Part shown: piece by piece, positions 32,841 to 42,157 of the stretch
How the letters are laid out: every line of letters starts with the position of its first letter
Position numbering within the stretch: position 1 is the stretch's first letter
From: G965197405 sp965197405
GTDB lineage: Bacteria; Chloroflexota; Dehalococcoidia; Lucifugimonadales; JAGWBF01
Assembly (NCBI GenBank): GCA_965197405.1
Contig: OZ240206.1
Coordinates: 3,224,001 to 3,288,000 of the forward strand
DNA length: 64,000 bases
Direction of reading: 5' to 3'
Position numbers and translations under genes: made by a program
The notes under the pieces: model-generated
Told to the model about the DNA's origin: nothing
The model's input: the letters and a program-made list of their open reading frames with translations, nothing else
Databases searched by the model: none

Positions 32841-32899
32841 CTTGATTCCAGCTTTTGTTAGGTGCCGTTTTAGATTCCTCGTTGCGCTCGGAATGACAT
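32841..32899 (-). repeat. Dispersed repeat, copy C (inverted)
   Basis: Read on the minus strand it is TGTCATTCCGAGCG, GAGGAATCTAAAA, then GGCACCTAACAAAAGC and GGAATCAAG, matching copies A and B at about 6 kb. It lies 45 bp from the IS630-type element. Confidence 0.75.
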
Positions 32900-32943
32900 C
32901 TAGGGAGCGTTTCGGAATAACACGCGGCAGGGCTTGTATTCGC

Positions 32944-34194
32944 CTAGTAGTCAGTCATATTTGGAATCGAAGGGATAGAGGCGGTGTAATTTGGTTCGGG
33001 CATCCTGAGTCTTGAACCGCCAGTTGATGGTGACCCGCGCCTCGTTTCGCTCCTGCACCGAGGCCCCGACTTCCCGTTGGAGCGATTCTGCGTCGGGGAG
33101 CCGCTGCTTCAGACAGGAGCGGGATAGCACGCTGAACTCGATCTCCGCCATGTTCAGCCAACTGCCGTGCTTGGGCGTATAGTGGAACTCCAGCCGTTTA
33201 GCTATCCGCCGGGCTTCCGGCGCGGGGAAGGTCTCGTACAACGAAGCGAGGCGATGGGTGTTCAGGTTGTCCAGCACCACCCGCACCACCTCGACCTCCG
33301 GGTAGGCCTCATCCACCAGCCAGCGCATCTGGTGGGCGAAGTCCTGCATGGTGCGCCGTTCGGTCACCGCCACCTGCCGCCAGCCAGCCAGGGGCTCACA
33401 GGCCAGGAACAGGTTGCGGGTTCCCTCCCGCCGGTACTCGTAGTCCCGACGCAGCGGACGCCCCGGCTCGGCAGGGAGAGAGGGCCGCGTCTCGGCTAAC
33501 AACTGGGTGGAGGTCTCATCAAAGCAGACCACCGGCCGTTGCGGGTCATAGGGTTCGGCGTACAAATCCAGGACGTCCTCCATGTGGGCCACGAAGTCGG
33601 CGCTTACCTCGGGGATGCACCACTCCTGCTTCTGCCACGGCTTAAGGACGTTTTTTTGAGCCGCTGGCGCACCGTCTCGTGGGACAAGGATGACGCCAAC
33701 CCCAACTCCACCACTTTGCCCGCCAGCAAGCGCAGGGTCCAATGGTCATGTCCTTCCGGCGCTGGGCTACAGGCCAAGGCAATCAGAGCCTGCCCCGTAC
33801 TGGATACGGGGTGGGCTTCGCCCAGGTCCTCCAGCTTCCGGTACCCGTTCGCTTGGACCCGGTCTTGCAGCGCCCCAGCCAACCCAGCTTCGGCAAAGCG
33901 GCGCTTGACGCGGAACACCGTGCCCTCGACCACATCCAAGGCTTGCGCCACCCGGGGCGCAGACCAACCTGCATCGGTCTTGAGCAGTATCCGCGCCCGA
34001 ATAGTCACCCGGGCGGTACTTTTACCAGCCCGAACCAAGTGTTCCAGTTGGTTCCGCTGCTCCGGCGTCAACCTGACTCCGTACTTTTCCCTGACCATAC
34101 CACCACCTCACTTCAACCCAGTCTGTTGCTCAGTATAGCGCCTTGGTTCAGACTCTTTAAACTACCATCAAAAACAGATTTGACTGACTACTAG
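32944..34194. mobile_element. IS630-family insertion sequence, apparently complete
   Basis: Perfect 14-bp terminal inverted repeats ctagtagtcagtca (32944-32957) and tgactgactactag (34181-34194) bracket a two-frame transposase on the minus strand. The outermost TA on each side would be the duplicated TA target typical of IS630/mariner elements. Size is about 1.25 kb. Confidence 0.9.
32951..34098 (-). CDS. IS630-family DDE transposase (orfA/orfB, frameshift-joined)
   Basis: OrfA (34098-33604) is a helix-turn-helix DNA-binding region (RVTIRARILLKTDAGWSAPR, VEGTVFRVKRRF). OrfB (from about 33742 to 32951) is the catalytic domain with FDETST (Asp), VLDNLNTH (Asp) and NMAEIEFS (Glu), the DDE triad. 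The frames overlap at a run of seven A on the coding strand (33657-33651). A -1 slip there joins RQRLKK to NVLKPWQKQEW and yields a full-length enzyme of about 380 residues. Programmed -1 frameshifting on A-runs is known in this family, so this is probably regulation rather than damage. The internal segment AHPVSSTGQ near residue 95 looks like a small insertion. Confidence 0.88.
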
Positions 34195-34222
34195 CGTCGA
34201 GAATGAACCAACCCTGGCGGAA

Positions 34223-35458
34223 GACAGGACGATTGCAAAGTGGGCGTAAAAGGGATAGAAAGAGGAGAGAGGAAATGAAAAGGGGGTGATGAGAGACTAT
34301 GGGAACGGCGGTGGAGTCTCTTTTCGGATGCTTGGCAGAGATACCAGACCCTAGAAAAGCCCGGGGAATCAGACATCCCTTTCAGGCGATTTTGCGCTTG
34401 AGCCTGTTGGGACTGGTGAGCGGTCAAACAACGATGGCCCATATAGCTTTGTTCGGAGAAAAACACTGGCCCAGATTGAAGGAACCCTTGGGCTTTGTTC
34501 AGGACCGGCCTCCCCACGCTACCACGATTTCCCGCACCTTGGCCGGGGTCTCTTTTGGGCAACTACAAGGAGCCTTGATTGGCTGGATGGAGAGGGTAGC
34601 GCCAGACCAACCGATGAATGCCGCAGTGGATGGGAAGTGGGCTAGACAGTCCGAAGATGCCGCCGGGAATCCTCTGGGGATGGTAAACGTCCTGGCCCAT
34701 GACTTGAAGCTGTGCCTGGCCCAGTGGCCGATGACGGAGAAGCGGTACGAACCGGCAGTGTTGCGGACCCAACTGGCCCAGTTGTTTGAGCATTATCCCA
34801 GCTTGCAACTGCTCACTATGGACGCCCTGTATGCAGAGCGGGACCTTTGCCAGGCCATCGTGAGCTATGGACGGGACTACCTGGTGCGGGTCAAAGGGAA
34901 CCGGCCTACGGTCCTGGCCGCCCTGGCGGACGGGTTTTCAGAGGACCAACTGGGGGAACCGCAAGCGCAGACTGTGGACAAAGGGGGGGCAAAATCGAGA
35001 CCCGGAGGCTTTGGGCCAGCACTGTACTAGCCGACTACATCCGGGAGGAACTGGGGTTTCCTGGGGCACAGCAGGGGGCAATGGTGGAAAAAGTGAGCGT
35101 AGAGATAGCCACTGGTGAAGTATCCAAGGAGCGGTGGTATCTGCTGACCAGTCTACCTTCCAGAGGATGCACCCCAGACGGACTGCTCCGGCTGTTCCGA
35201 AACCACTGGAGCGTTGAGAATAGCCTGCACCATGTGAAAGACCGTAGCTGGGATGAAGACCGGCACACGCTGCGCCGTCCGGGGCTGGGAGAGGTCTTTG
35301 CCACTCTGGTGAATGCCAGTTTGAACGCCCTGCGCCTGGAAGGGTGGTTTCCAACCAAGATGTCCATGCCCTTACGCGCCAAGAGTTGCGCTTTTAGCCC
35401 GGATCAGACTATCGCTCGATTGTCCGGCCAGCTATTTTGACTTTGCAATCGTCCTGTC
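34223..35458. mobile_element. ISAs1-family insertion sequence
   Basis: Perfect 19-bp inverted repeats gacaggacgattgcaaagt (34223-34241) and its complement (35440-35458) enclose one transposase gene on the plus strand. I see no flanking target duplication. It starts 29 bp after the right end of the IS630-type element. Confidence 0.88.
34299..35440 (+). pseudogene. ISAs1-family transposase, frameshifted
   Basis: The first frame (34299-35030) has IPDPRKARGIRHPF, LGLVSGQTTMAHIA and the catalytic region MNAAVDGKWARQS and LLTMDALYAERDL. It then loses the family sequence after TVDKGG. The continuation KIETRRLWASTVL, HWSVENSLHHVKDRS and the C-terminus (to 35440) lie in the -1 frame. The break is at a run of seven G (34983-34989). 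ISAs1 transposases are normally a single frame of about 370-380 residues, so this copy is probably inactive unless the G-run allows slippage or is a sequencing error. Confidence 0.8.
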
Positions 35459-35594
35459 CGCTCAGTAGCTTCGATTGACACTTTTATGAGTCCAGGATAT
35501 ACTTCCAGATGGAGCAAAACAACCGTCTGGCCAGCTAGCCCCGCCCCCGGTGACCCCTCGACCGGGAACATGAATCGTCGGGACTGGGCCAGGC

Positions 35595-35623
35595 TTGTCC
35601 ACGCCAGCCCGACTGGTTATAAT
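35595..35623 (+). promoter_or_regulatory. Promoter of tRNA-Ile
   Basis: TTGTCC (35595-35600), 17-bp spacer, TATAAT (35618-35623). The predicted start is about 7-10 bp before the mature tRNA. Confidence 0.75.
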
Positions 35624-35638
35624 TTATTCAACAAGCAT

Positions 35639-35715
35639 GGGCCCGTAGCTCAGGTGGTTAGAGCGCGGTCCTGATAAGACCGAGGTCGATAGTTCGAGTC
35701 TATCCGGGCCCACCA
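35639..35715 (+). tRNA. tRNA-Ile (GAU anticodon), CCA encoded
   Basis: The acceptor stem GGGCCCG pairs with CGGGCCC. The D-arm is GCTC-AGGTGGTTA-GAGC. The anticodon arm CGGTC-CTGATAA-GACCG presents GAT. The T-arm is GATAG-TTCGAGT-CTATC. The discriminator is A and CCA is encoded. All stems close fully, so it looks functional. It stands alone, not in an rRNA operon. Confidence 0.97.
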
Positions 35716-35861
35716 GACTTGATAAAATCAAGAACTTTTGAGTTGAGATTCAGTTTGGCGCTGTAGCCAGATATTGGTCTGCCCTGCCAGGTACCACTCG
35801 GTAAGGGCTGGGCAAGGGCGGAGCGGAAGGTATACGGATCTCTCAGTCAATTGCTGCTTCA

Positions 35862-36827
35862 TCAATCTACGACGTGGTACTTAGCAGGCAGGTTGTGGGG
35901 ACGGTACAGGATGGCGGAATCCTCCATGCGTCTGAGCACGCTCGAATGAATCTTCGCCGATTCGGGAATGCGCCGCTGTGCCGGACGCCAGATAAGCCAC
36001 ATGCCTCGTCGGGACTCCTGGATTGCGCCTAGTGGATCGGGATCAAGGCTGTCCGCCCAACCATCTCTCAAGCGCAGTCCTTTGTCCCGCGCATTCTCCA
36101 ACATCCACCTCAGCGTGATATCCGACACTCTCGGGTCAGGATGCGACCCGCCCACATCCGAATGGAAGCCTGGGAACCAGACTTGCTCTATGATCTGGCG
36201 CTCGTTCCTGCGACTTTCGTTCCAAAGGCTTACAGGGAAGTGCCTCCGTCGTTCGTCGATTGAGACTGCCTGGTAGCCATATGCCACGTCCCCATTCAGG
36301 ACGGTATCGAAGAACTTCTTCCCCCAAAACCAGCCCATAGAACCTACGGTGTCCCATACACCGATGAAGTAGGGCTTGCATTCGTGGGAATACGTTTCCT
36401 TGAACCCAGCGGCAACTTCGTGATTGTCATGTCTGTTGTAGATCTTCGAAGCGTACGGAATGAGGTTGTTGCTGCCCTTTTGCAGCAGGCCGCACTTGTG
36501 CAACATGCCCGCGAGCGCGCGAACCGTAAAGGCTCCTCTACTGAATCCGAAGAGGAACACCCTGTCCCCCGCCTCATACCGGTCCATAAGGTATCTGTAG
36601 GCATCCTCCACGTTCTGCTGCAGGCCCGCTCCAAAGAACCTGCCCAACAGGATCCCCACGCGGCGGCCGACTTCCCGTCCCAAGAAACTGAAGGTCCCGA
36701 CACCTGGATCATAGAAGGCGATCTGGTCCGAATCGCGTACGACCAGCTGGTACAGTTTGACCACGTTGGTATTGTTGCGACCATACTCGGCCCCTGTCCC
36801 GTCGCAGCAGATGACAATGTTCTTCAT
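35862..36827 (-). CDS. DUF2235 alpha/beta-hydrolase-like protein (Tle1 relative)
   Basis: A 321-residue protein beginning MKNIVICCDGTGAEYG, the DUF2235 signature. It has the nucleophile elbow GFSRGAFTVRALAG (Gly-x-Ser-x-Gly type), FIGVWDTVGSMG and a late WFPGFHSDVGGSH that supplies the histidine/aspartate pair. The family includes type VI secretion phospholipases (Tle1) and uncharacterised esterases. There is no signal peptide and no T6SS gene nearby. It is the last gene of the alpha-dioxygenase/P450 operon, 75 bp after the dioxygenase, which makes a lipase that releases fatty-acid substrate an attractive but unproven role. Confidence 0.85.
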   Translation of the reverse strand: MKNIVICCDGTGAEYGRNNTNVVKLYQLVVRDSDQIAFYDPGVGTFSFLGREVGRRVGILLGRFFGAGLQQNVEDAYRYLMDRYEAGDRVFLFGFSRGAFTVRALAGMLHKCGLLQKGSNNLIPYASKIYNRHDNHEVAAGFKETYSHECKPYFIGVWDTVGSMGWFWGKKFFDTVLNGDVAYGYQAVSIDERRRHFPVSLWNESRRNERQIIEQVWFPGFHSDVGGSHPDPRVSDITLRWMLENARDKGLRLRDGWADSLDPDPLGAIQESRRGMWLIWRPAQRRIPESAKIHSSVLRRMEDSAILYRPHNLPAKYHVVD

Positions 36828-36902
36828 GCGGTTCTTCCAACGCAGGGGGTTAGTATGTCGTATCCCGCAATCATAGAGTGACTGCCTTTACTTATCCCTA
36901 GG

Positions 36903-39266
36903 CTACCTGTGGGCATCGCCCAGCCACGGATCCGGCCTGAGGTCCCTGTTAAACTCACGAAGCGGGTGCCGTTCAGGGTCGAGTTTTTCTCCAGTGTCCC
37001 ATGGCTCGAAGGCGTTCTTGACGTTTCCCAGTCCCGTCCGGCCAAGCTCCGGGAAGTGACGGAGGATCACGGTCTTCAAATCGGCAGCGTCGATCCATGC
37101 GAGGCCCTCTTTCGTGTAGGTCTGTTCGTTGTAGTTGTCGGTGTAGAAGCGGTCCGCCTGGAGCCTGCGAGTGGCGTTAAGGATGAATATCTGGAACAGC
37201 GTTTCGCCGAACCCGAACCCGGTGGGGCGGTGTCCCTCCGCAAGCGTGCCTATGAGCAGGTCGAGCTTTTCCACGTCGCCCGGTTGGTCCCCGTACACTT
37301 CCTTGAGCTTCCGTACCTGTTCGACGTCGTCGGTGAGGTCGTCGAACTCGCGAATGGGATTGAGACCCAGCTGACGCCTGAACTCGTTGTACCGAGGCAC
37401 ACCCCTTTCCCTAGCTCTCAGGATATCGACTGACCCCATATCGAAGAGCGGGTTGCCCGGGACGCTAAGCTCTCGCATGAAATTGGGGTAGTTGTTCAGC
37501 ACCAGTTGGCCCGGATGCTGAACGCCAAAAGAGTAGAACAGGTCGGCCATTGACGTTCTGGCGGTCAACTTGCCGGATCCCGCCTGGCGGGTCTCAACGA
37601 ACGGCACGTCTTCCACCGTGTCGGTGTCGCTGATACCTCGGACTCTGATCGTCTCGGGCAAAAGCGAGTGCAGGCGGTAGACCTCTACGAACTCCTCGGT
37701 CAGGCCGTAGGGCTGGCCGTGCTTGTTGATCGGGTTGCCGACCACGCCTCCCATCTCCGGGTTTCGCATGTTGATGTCCGCGACCGTCTTTCTGTTCTCA
37801 GCGGCCCTGTAGGTGGTGAACAAGCCGTACCAGTTTGTGTTCAGACCGGAGTCGAGACCACGATTCGGGAGTACGGCGGGCGTCCACTCAATGGTGTGTA
37901 TCTTTGCCATGACCGCCGCGTTGATCAGACGGGCCACGTTGAACAGCCGGGCGTCATCCCAATCGGGATAGGCGTTCTTCAACCGGTCGCAGATGGCGTT
38001 ATGCTCCCTGGTGAACAGGGTGTGAAGCATGGTCAGGCCGATCCACCAGTTCCTGGTGAAACCGGTCTGCTCGACCCCCTTGTCGTCGAGGGGAAGATTG
38101 CCCGCGTCATCGAGCCTGAGCTTGCCATCGCCCCCTGTTCGGAGCTTGTCCAGCGTCTCCTGATCGCTGCCATATATCTGAGAGCCGTCCCACCAGTGAG
38201 TGACCTCGTTGATGAACGTTACGGGGGTCGTTTCCCCATTGGACATACGCGTGGGATCGGCCTGGGTCCTGCCGACGAACATCTTCGTCTGCCAGTGCTT
38301 CTTCCGCGCCGGATCGTCTTCCGCAAGGGGAATCTCGTGTACGCTGTTGCGCAGAGGCTCCCCGTGGTGCACCCAATCGTGGTTCTGGAAGTTGATCCAG
38401 GAGGCGGCCAGAAGATTGAGGAATGGCACTTCCTTCATCTCCTCTCCTCTGGCCAGGAACACTCGACTGAGCGCCCTGGGATTGGGCGTCATGAGTGTAT
38501 CGCCGGTCTCAGGCTGGATGGCGGAGTTGGCGACGTTACGTGGGAAGCGTGTGCCCGCCGCTCCCTCTTTGGGGTCCGCCAGATTGTTCCAGCTTCCATC
38601 GGCCGTGCGGAAGAATCGTACACCCGGAGGCGGAGGCTGTTCCTCCGGCTGAAAGCCTATCAACGATCCAGGTGGATAGGTTCTCTTGAGATTGTTCTTG
38701 TTGAGCTGATCTCGCATGTAGGCCAGCGTCAGAATGCCGATGAAATAAGGCCTGCGGTACCAGTTTGTCCATACTTTGTCGCGGTAGCCCGCCAGACCGC
38801 CCAGAGCGCTGGTCACTGCGCTCATGAACAGCGACACAACCGCCCCTCCCGCGTTTCCCAGCACTAGTAGAACCCACTGGAAGAAATTGCGCCTCGGCGT
38901 CGCCATCGGAGTGGACGGCAGAGAGCCGTCCCTTACGGCTGGCCTGGCGAGCAGCGCGTCGCGATCGAAGTAAGATATGTCCGGCACGTCCACGTTCACT
39001 TCAGCGACCGCGTTCGCGCGGGACTGCGTCAACATATCTCGCCACGCCTGTCTGCTCGGATCGAGCTTCAGCGCTCGCTTGTAATTCTCGGCAGCGTCAC
39101 CGTACTCTTCGAGGCCGTAGTGGGCGACTGCGACCAGAGCGTGAAGCTGGCCGTCGGAGTCTTCCGCCAGCCGCGTACTGAGAGACGCGATGGCCTCTCT
39201 AAACTTGCGTTCTTCGATCAGCCGCGCTACTTCAGGATGCCGCCCGCTTGGTTGTGAGTCACTCAT
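36903..39266 (-). CDS. Alpha-dioxygenase-type heme protein with N-terminal TPR (animal peroxidase superfamily)
   Basis: A 787-residue protein. Residues 8-80 form TPR-like helices (VAHYGLEEYGDAAENYKRAL). After a linker and a hydrophobic patch (about 128-160) comes a peroxidase/cyclooxygenase-fold domain closest in motif to fatty-acid alpha-dioxygenases: NHDWVHH with distal His296, VTHWWDGSQIYGS, LFTREHNAICDRL, AKIHTIEWT, NWYGLF, and VYRLHSLLPE with the catalytic Tyr530 and proximal His533. The radical tyrosine is kept, so fatty-acid oxygenation rather than simple peroxidase activity is likely. ATG 39266 (GGAGGGAAG before it) overlaps the P450 gene end by 8 bp. In fungal Ppo enzymes a related heme domain is fused to a P450. 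Confidence 0.88.
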   Translation of the reverse strand: MSDSQPSGRHPEVARLIEERKFREAIASLSTRLAEDSDGQLHALVAVAHYGLEEYGDAAENYKRALKLDPSRQAWRDMLTQSRANAVAEVNVDVPDISYFDRDALLARPAVRDGSLPSTPMATPRRNFFQWVLLVLGNAGGAVVSLFMSAVTSALGGLAGYRDKVWTNWYRRPYFIGILTLAYMRDQLNKNNLKRTYPPGSLIGFQPEEQPPPPGVRFFRTADGSWNNLADPKEGAAGTRFPRNVANSAIQPETGDTLMTPNPRALSRVFLARGEEMKEVPFLNLLAASWINFQNHDWVHHGEPLRNSVHEIPLAEDDPARKKHWQTKMFVGRTQADPTRMSNGETTPVTFINEVTHWWDGSQIYGSDQETLDKLRTGGDGKLRLDDAGNLPLDDKGVEQTGFTRNWWIGLTMLHTLFTREHNAICDRLKNAYPDWDDARLFNVARLINAAVMAKIHTIEWTPAVLPNRGLDSGLNTNWYGLFTTYRAAENRKTVADINMRNPEMGGVVGNPINKHGQPYGLTEEFVEVYRLHSLLPETIRVRGISDTDTVEDVPFVETRQAGSGKLTARTSMADLFYSFGVQHPGQLVLNNYPNFMRELSVPGNPLFDMGSVDILRARERGVPRYNEFRRQLGLNPIREFDDLTDDVEQVRKLKEVYGDQPGDVEKLDLLIGTLAEGHRPTGFGFGETLFQIFILNATRRLQADRFYTDNYNEQTYTKEGLAWIDAADLKTVILRHFPELGRTGLGNVKNAFEPWDTGEKLDPERHPLREFNRDLRPDPWLGDAHR

Positions 39267-40602
39267 GGCTTCCCTCCGAGGCAAGTTCATAGGTGTGCGT
39301 TGTGAATCTGAGTCCATCCTTCGGAAACGACGTCGATACAGGATCTTCCGATAGCTCTGGACATTGTGACCGCACCCGACCAAACTCCATCAGTGTTGAT
39401 ATGGCGGCCTTGCACACCAACAGGATGAGATCTTTGCCCGGGCAGTTTCTCGCCCCCCCCAGAAAGAGGCTGGGGTAGACAGCGCCCGCATTGCTTCCGG
39501 GTTCCATCCACCTGTCGGGGCGGAAGTGGTTGGCCGTTACGTCCACCGTGAGATCTCGTTGGCCTGCAGTGAAGCAGAGCAGGGTCTCCATTCCGGCCGG
39601 TACTCGGACGCCATCGAACGTATCCCCCTGAGGCGCGACGCAGAAGGTGCGGGTCACCGGAGGGAAGAGGCGGCATGTCTCCAGCAGGCAGGACTCCAGA
39701 TATTCCATGTTCATGACAGCCGACGCGCGGCCCGTCGAGTCCTGCTCCATCACGTCAGCTCTGACCCTCGCATAGACGTCATCCCTAGACGCCACCATCC
39801 CAAGCGTTCGGGCCAGCAAGTCGGTGCCCGACCCGGTGAATGTAAACATCCAGTGGGGAATCTGTTGTATGAGCTCTTCTTGGGAGTGTCCCCTGTCGTG
39901 AGCCGCGCCTTTGGCCGCGGCAATGAGGCTGGGAGCGCCCGATGTCGAACTCTCACTCCAGAGTAGGCGAAGCGCGTCGTAGAACCGCTTCCGGCGCCCT
40001 CTCACGACCCAGCCGAGCAGGGTCCTTCTGATGGGGCTCTGGACATACGCGAAAAGCGTCTGTACATCCTCCACCAAGTGGTCGGGTACGTCGGCAGTCC
40101 CGAAGACCACCGTCCTCATGGCTTGGGCCATGCACTTCCTGACGTCGCCGATGCCCGATACCGGCTCGCCGAACGCTTCGCGAACCGCGTTCACAATGAA
40201 CTCCATCCGCTCGTCCGCCTCGGCAGTGCGGAGAGCCGCTTCATTGAACCGCCGTAGACGCCGCCACTGATCCCCGTGCATTATCGTCAGGGCCTGCGGA
40301 GCAAGAAACGACATCGCCCTGGCTTTGGTCCTTCCTTCAACGTAGCCCTGGACATCGGGGGGTTGAGCCACAATGTGTGTCGACAACTCTCGTCCTGTGA
40401 CCACGAGGAGTTTTCTGAAGTACAGGTTCAAAACGACGTTTTCGCTTCCGGTGCGGCGGACCAGCCCTTCAAGCCAGTCTTGCAAGATCAAGCCGAAGTC
40501 AAAGGGACGAGGTCCACTGGCGAAGCTTCTTACACACCGGCCAAGAAGCCGCAGAAGGTCAACGAACCCAGTCGAGGGAAAGCCTTTGTCAGCCTGCTTC
40601 AA
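39259..40602 (-). CDS. Cytochrome P450, partner of the alpha-dioxygenase
   Basis: A 447-residue P450. The heme loop is FLGGARNCPGKD with Cys387 as the thiolate ligand. The ExxR motif is LLETCRLFPP (Glu308, Arg311). The I-helix reads FTFTGSGTDLLART, so the usual AGxDT acid-alcohol pair is altered to TGSGTD (256-261). That change suggests a peroxide-isomerising or otherwise oxygen-independent P450, such as allene-oxide-synthase or diol-synthase types; this is inference. The start is TTG 40602, because an in-frame TAG lies immediately upstream and GGAGG is well placed. The 8-bp overlap with the dioxygenase gene (ATGAGTGA) implies coupled translation. Confidence 0.88.
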   Translation of the reverse strand: MKQADKGFPSTGFVDLLRLLGRCVRSFASGPRPFDFGLILQDWLEGLVRRTGSENVVLNLYFRKLLVVTGRELSTHIVAQPPDVQGYVEGRTKARAMSFLAPQALTIMHGDQWRRLRRFNEAALRTAEADERMEFIVNAVREAFGEPVSGIGDVRKCMAQAMRTVVFGTADVPDHLVEDVQTLFAYVQSPIRRTLLGWVVRGRRKRFYDALRLLWSESSTSGAPSLIAAAKGAAHDRGHSQEELIQQIPHWMFTFTGSGTDLLARTLGMVASRDDVYARVRADVMEQDSTGRASAVMNMEYLESCLLETCRLFPPVTRTFCVAPQGDTFDGVRVPAGMETLLCFTAGQRDLTVDVTANHFRPDRWMEPGSNAGAVYPSLFLGGARNCPGKDLILLVCKAAISTLMEFGRVRSQCPELSEDPVSTSFPKDGLRFTTHTYELASEGSHE

Positions 40603-40657
40603 CTATGCGCCTCCGGCCTCTGTCCTGTCTTCGAGGGTTGACGCGACGTCGTTTTGC

Positions 40658-42100
40658 CTACTGCGTCTTCAGATACTCCAGCAGAGCTTCGATCTCTTGT
40701 TCGTCCAGATTGGTGCTGTAGAGGTGTCCCTGGTTGCCGTTCCCGCGCTCCTTGGTGTCGAACCTGAACCCCAGCGCCTCGGCCGCCACGCCGCTCGACA
40801 CGAAACCAAGGCTTTCGTAGTCATAGACCGGGTATCCCCTGTAGAACACGACTGGGCGTTCCTCGGGAGGCGCGAGCAGGTCTCGCAGGCTGGGGACCGA
40901 CCCGTTGTGGAGATATGGCGCTCGAAGCCAGACGCCATCCAGCGGCATGTTGGAATATCCCTGAGTGTTCTTGAAACTGGAGAACCTCCATGGATGGCCC
41001 TCACCCAGCGTGTTCATCTTCTCCGCCAGGTCGGAAGTGAACGAGTTCAGGCGTTCCGCGTCGGTTCCGAGGTCCTCTATGGGAACCACCTGTCCCACTT
41101 GCGGCCCATCGAATGCGTGACAGACGGCGCAGTGCTGCGCGAAGACCTTCGCCCCTTCCCTCGCCTTGTCCTGATCTATCCTGTCACCTGGGAAAGCAGG
41201 TGGCGGCAGGGTGGCAATCCAGTCCGCTATTCGTTGCATTGCGGCCAGGTCGAGCGACTCGGGCGACGCGCCCGCGCCGATGGCCGCGCTTCTGTTGCGC
41301 TCCTCCACCGAGTCGTTGTTGCCGTCCCAGTGCAGCCACATGCCTTCCCGCGGAGCCTGATTCCACAGCGACGGCAGGTCGGCGGTGCCCACGTGGGGAT
41401 TCTCCTCTTCCAAACGAAAGATATTGAACTTGTACGGGTTGAACGTATCGACGCGCCCCGGACCGGGGGACGGGAACTGCTTCATCCAGGAGAAGAGCTC
41501 GGCCTCCCTCAACAAGCCCTCCCTGGTCTGCGGTATGACCATGTGTCTGTAGAGCAGGCCATCGATCCAGGAGAAGTCCGGGTTGACTCTCTCGATGGCA
41601 GGAATGATCGTATCCGGGCCGAATCGGCTGTCGGCCGCGACTGCAAACAGGAAGTACAGGTACTTCTGCAGATCGAATTGGTGCGCGGGCATTCCCAGCA
41701 CGATTCGCCCGTCGGCCCCCTCAGACTCCTTCACGATACCCGCGTGGCACACCGCGCAGTTCAGCCCCACCATTGGCACCGGGGCCTCCCTGTAGGATGT
41801 GCCAATCGGACGGCCCTTGGGCGCCCCCGGCTCGAAGATGAACCCAAACCTGCCATACCCCTCTCCCGGACCATCGGGCAGATGCTCGGGAAACACGTCC
41901 GGCAGAACCAGCCAGACCCAGTAGGGAATGCCGTTCCTCTCTTCCGCGCCAACAGAGCCATACTTGAAGTGAGAGACCGGGTCGTCGTGGACCTCGACTA
42001 GGTTCCTCTGGGACCAGAGGAGACCGGGAATGCCGATCCCCAGTGCCGCAAGCGTCACAATTGCCCCGATTACCAGAGCGATTCTCTTGCCCCTTGCCAT
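40658..42100 (-). CDS. Membrane-anchored diheme c-type cytochrome (RoxA/cytochrome-c-peroxidase-like)
   Basis: A 480-residue exported protein. An N-terminal helix IALVIGAIVTLAALGIG anchors or exports it. Two c-type heme sites follow: NCAVCHAG (Cys115, Cys118, His119) and HCAVCHAF (Cys324, Cys327, His328). Spacing and the segment MPLDGVWLRAPYLHNGSVPSLRDLL match the diheme peroxidase/RoxA superfamily, which includes rubber oxygenase and plain electron carriers. ATG 42100 is chosen for the AGGTGA site; GTG 42109 lies within that site. It is 55 bp upstream of the P450 gene in the same operon. It may deliver electrons or oxidise lipid products outside the membrane. Confidence 0.82.
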   Translation of the reverse strand: MARGKRIALVIGAIVTLAALGIGIPGLLWSQRNLVEVHDDPVSHFKYGSVGAEERNGIPYWVWLVLPDVFPEHLPDGPGEGYGRFGFIFEPGAPKGRPIGTSYREAPVPMVGLNCAVCHAGIVKESEGADGRIVLGMPAHQFDLQKYLYFLFAVAADSRFGPDTIIPAIERVNPDFSWIDGLLYRHMVIPQTREGLLREAELFSWMKQFPSPGPGRVDTFNPYKFNIFRLEEENPHVGTADLPSLWNQAPREGMWLHWDGNNDSVEERNRSAAIGAGASPESLDLAAMQRIADWIATLPPPAFPGDRIDQDKAREGAKVFAQHCAVCHAFDGPQVGQVVPIEDLGTDAERLNSFTSDLAEKMNTLGEGHPWRFSSFKNTQGYSNMPLDGVWLRAPYLHNGSVPSLRDLLAPPEERPVVFYRGYPVYDYESLGFVSSGVAAEALGFRFDTKERGNGNQGHLYSTNLDEQEIEALLEYLKTQ

Positions 42101-42157
42101 ATCTGTCACCTATACACTCGCCTCAGACTTACTCACTCAACACGCTCTAGCCACCGC

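Noticed and set aside
35439..35470. Target-site duplication for the ISAs1 element
   Set aside because: The bases flanking the two inverted repeats (ctggcggaa and cgctcagta) do not match.
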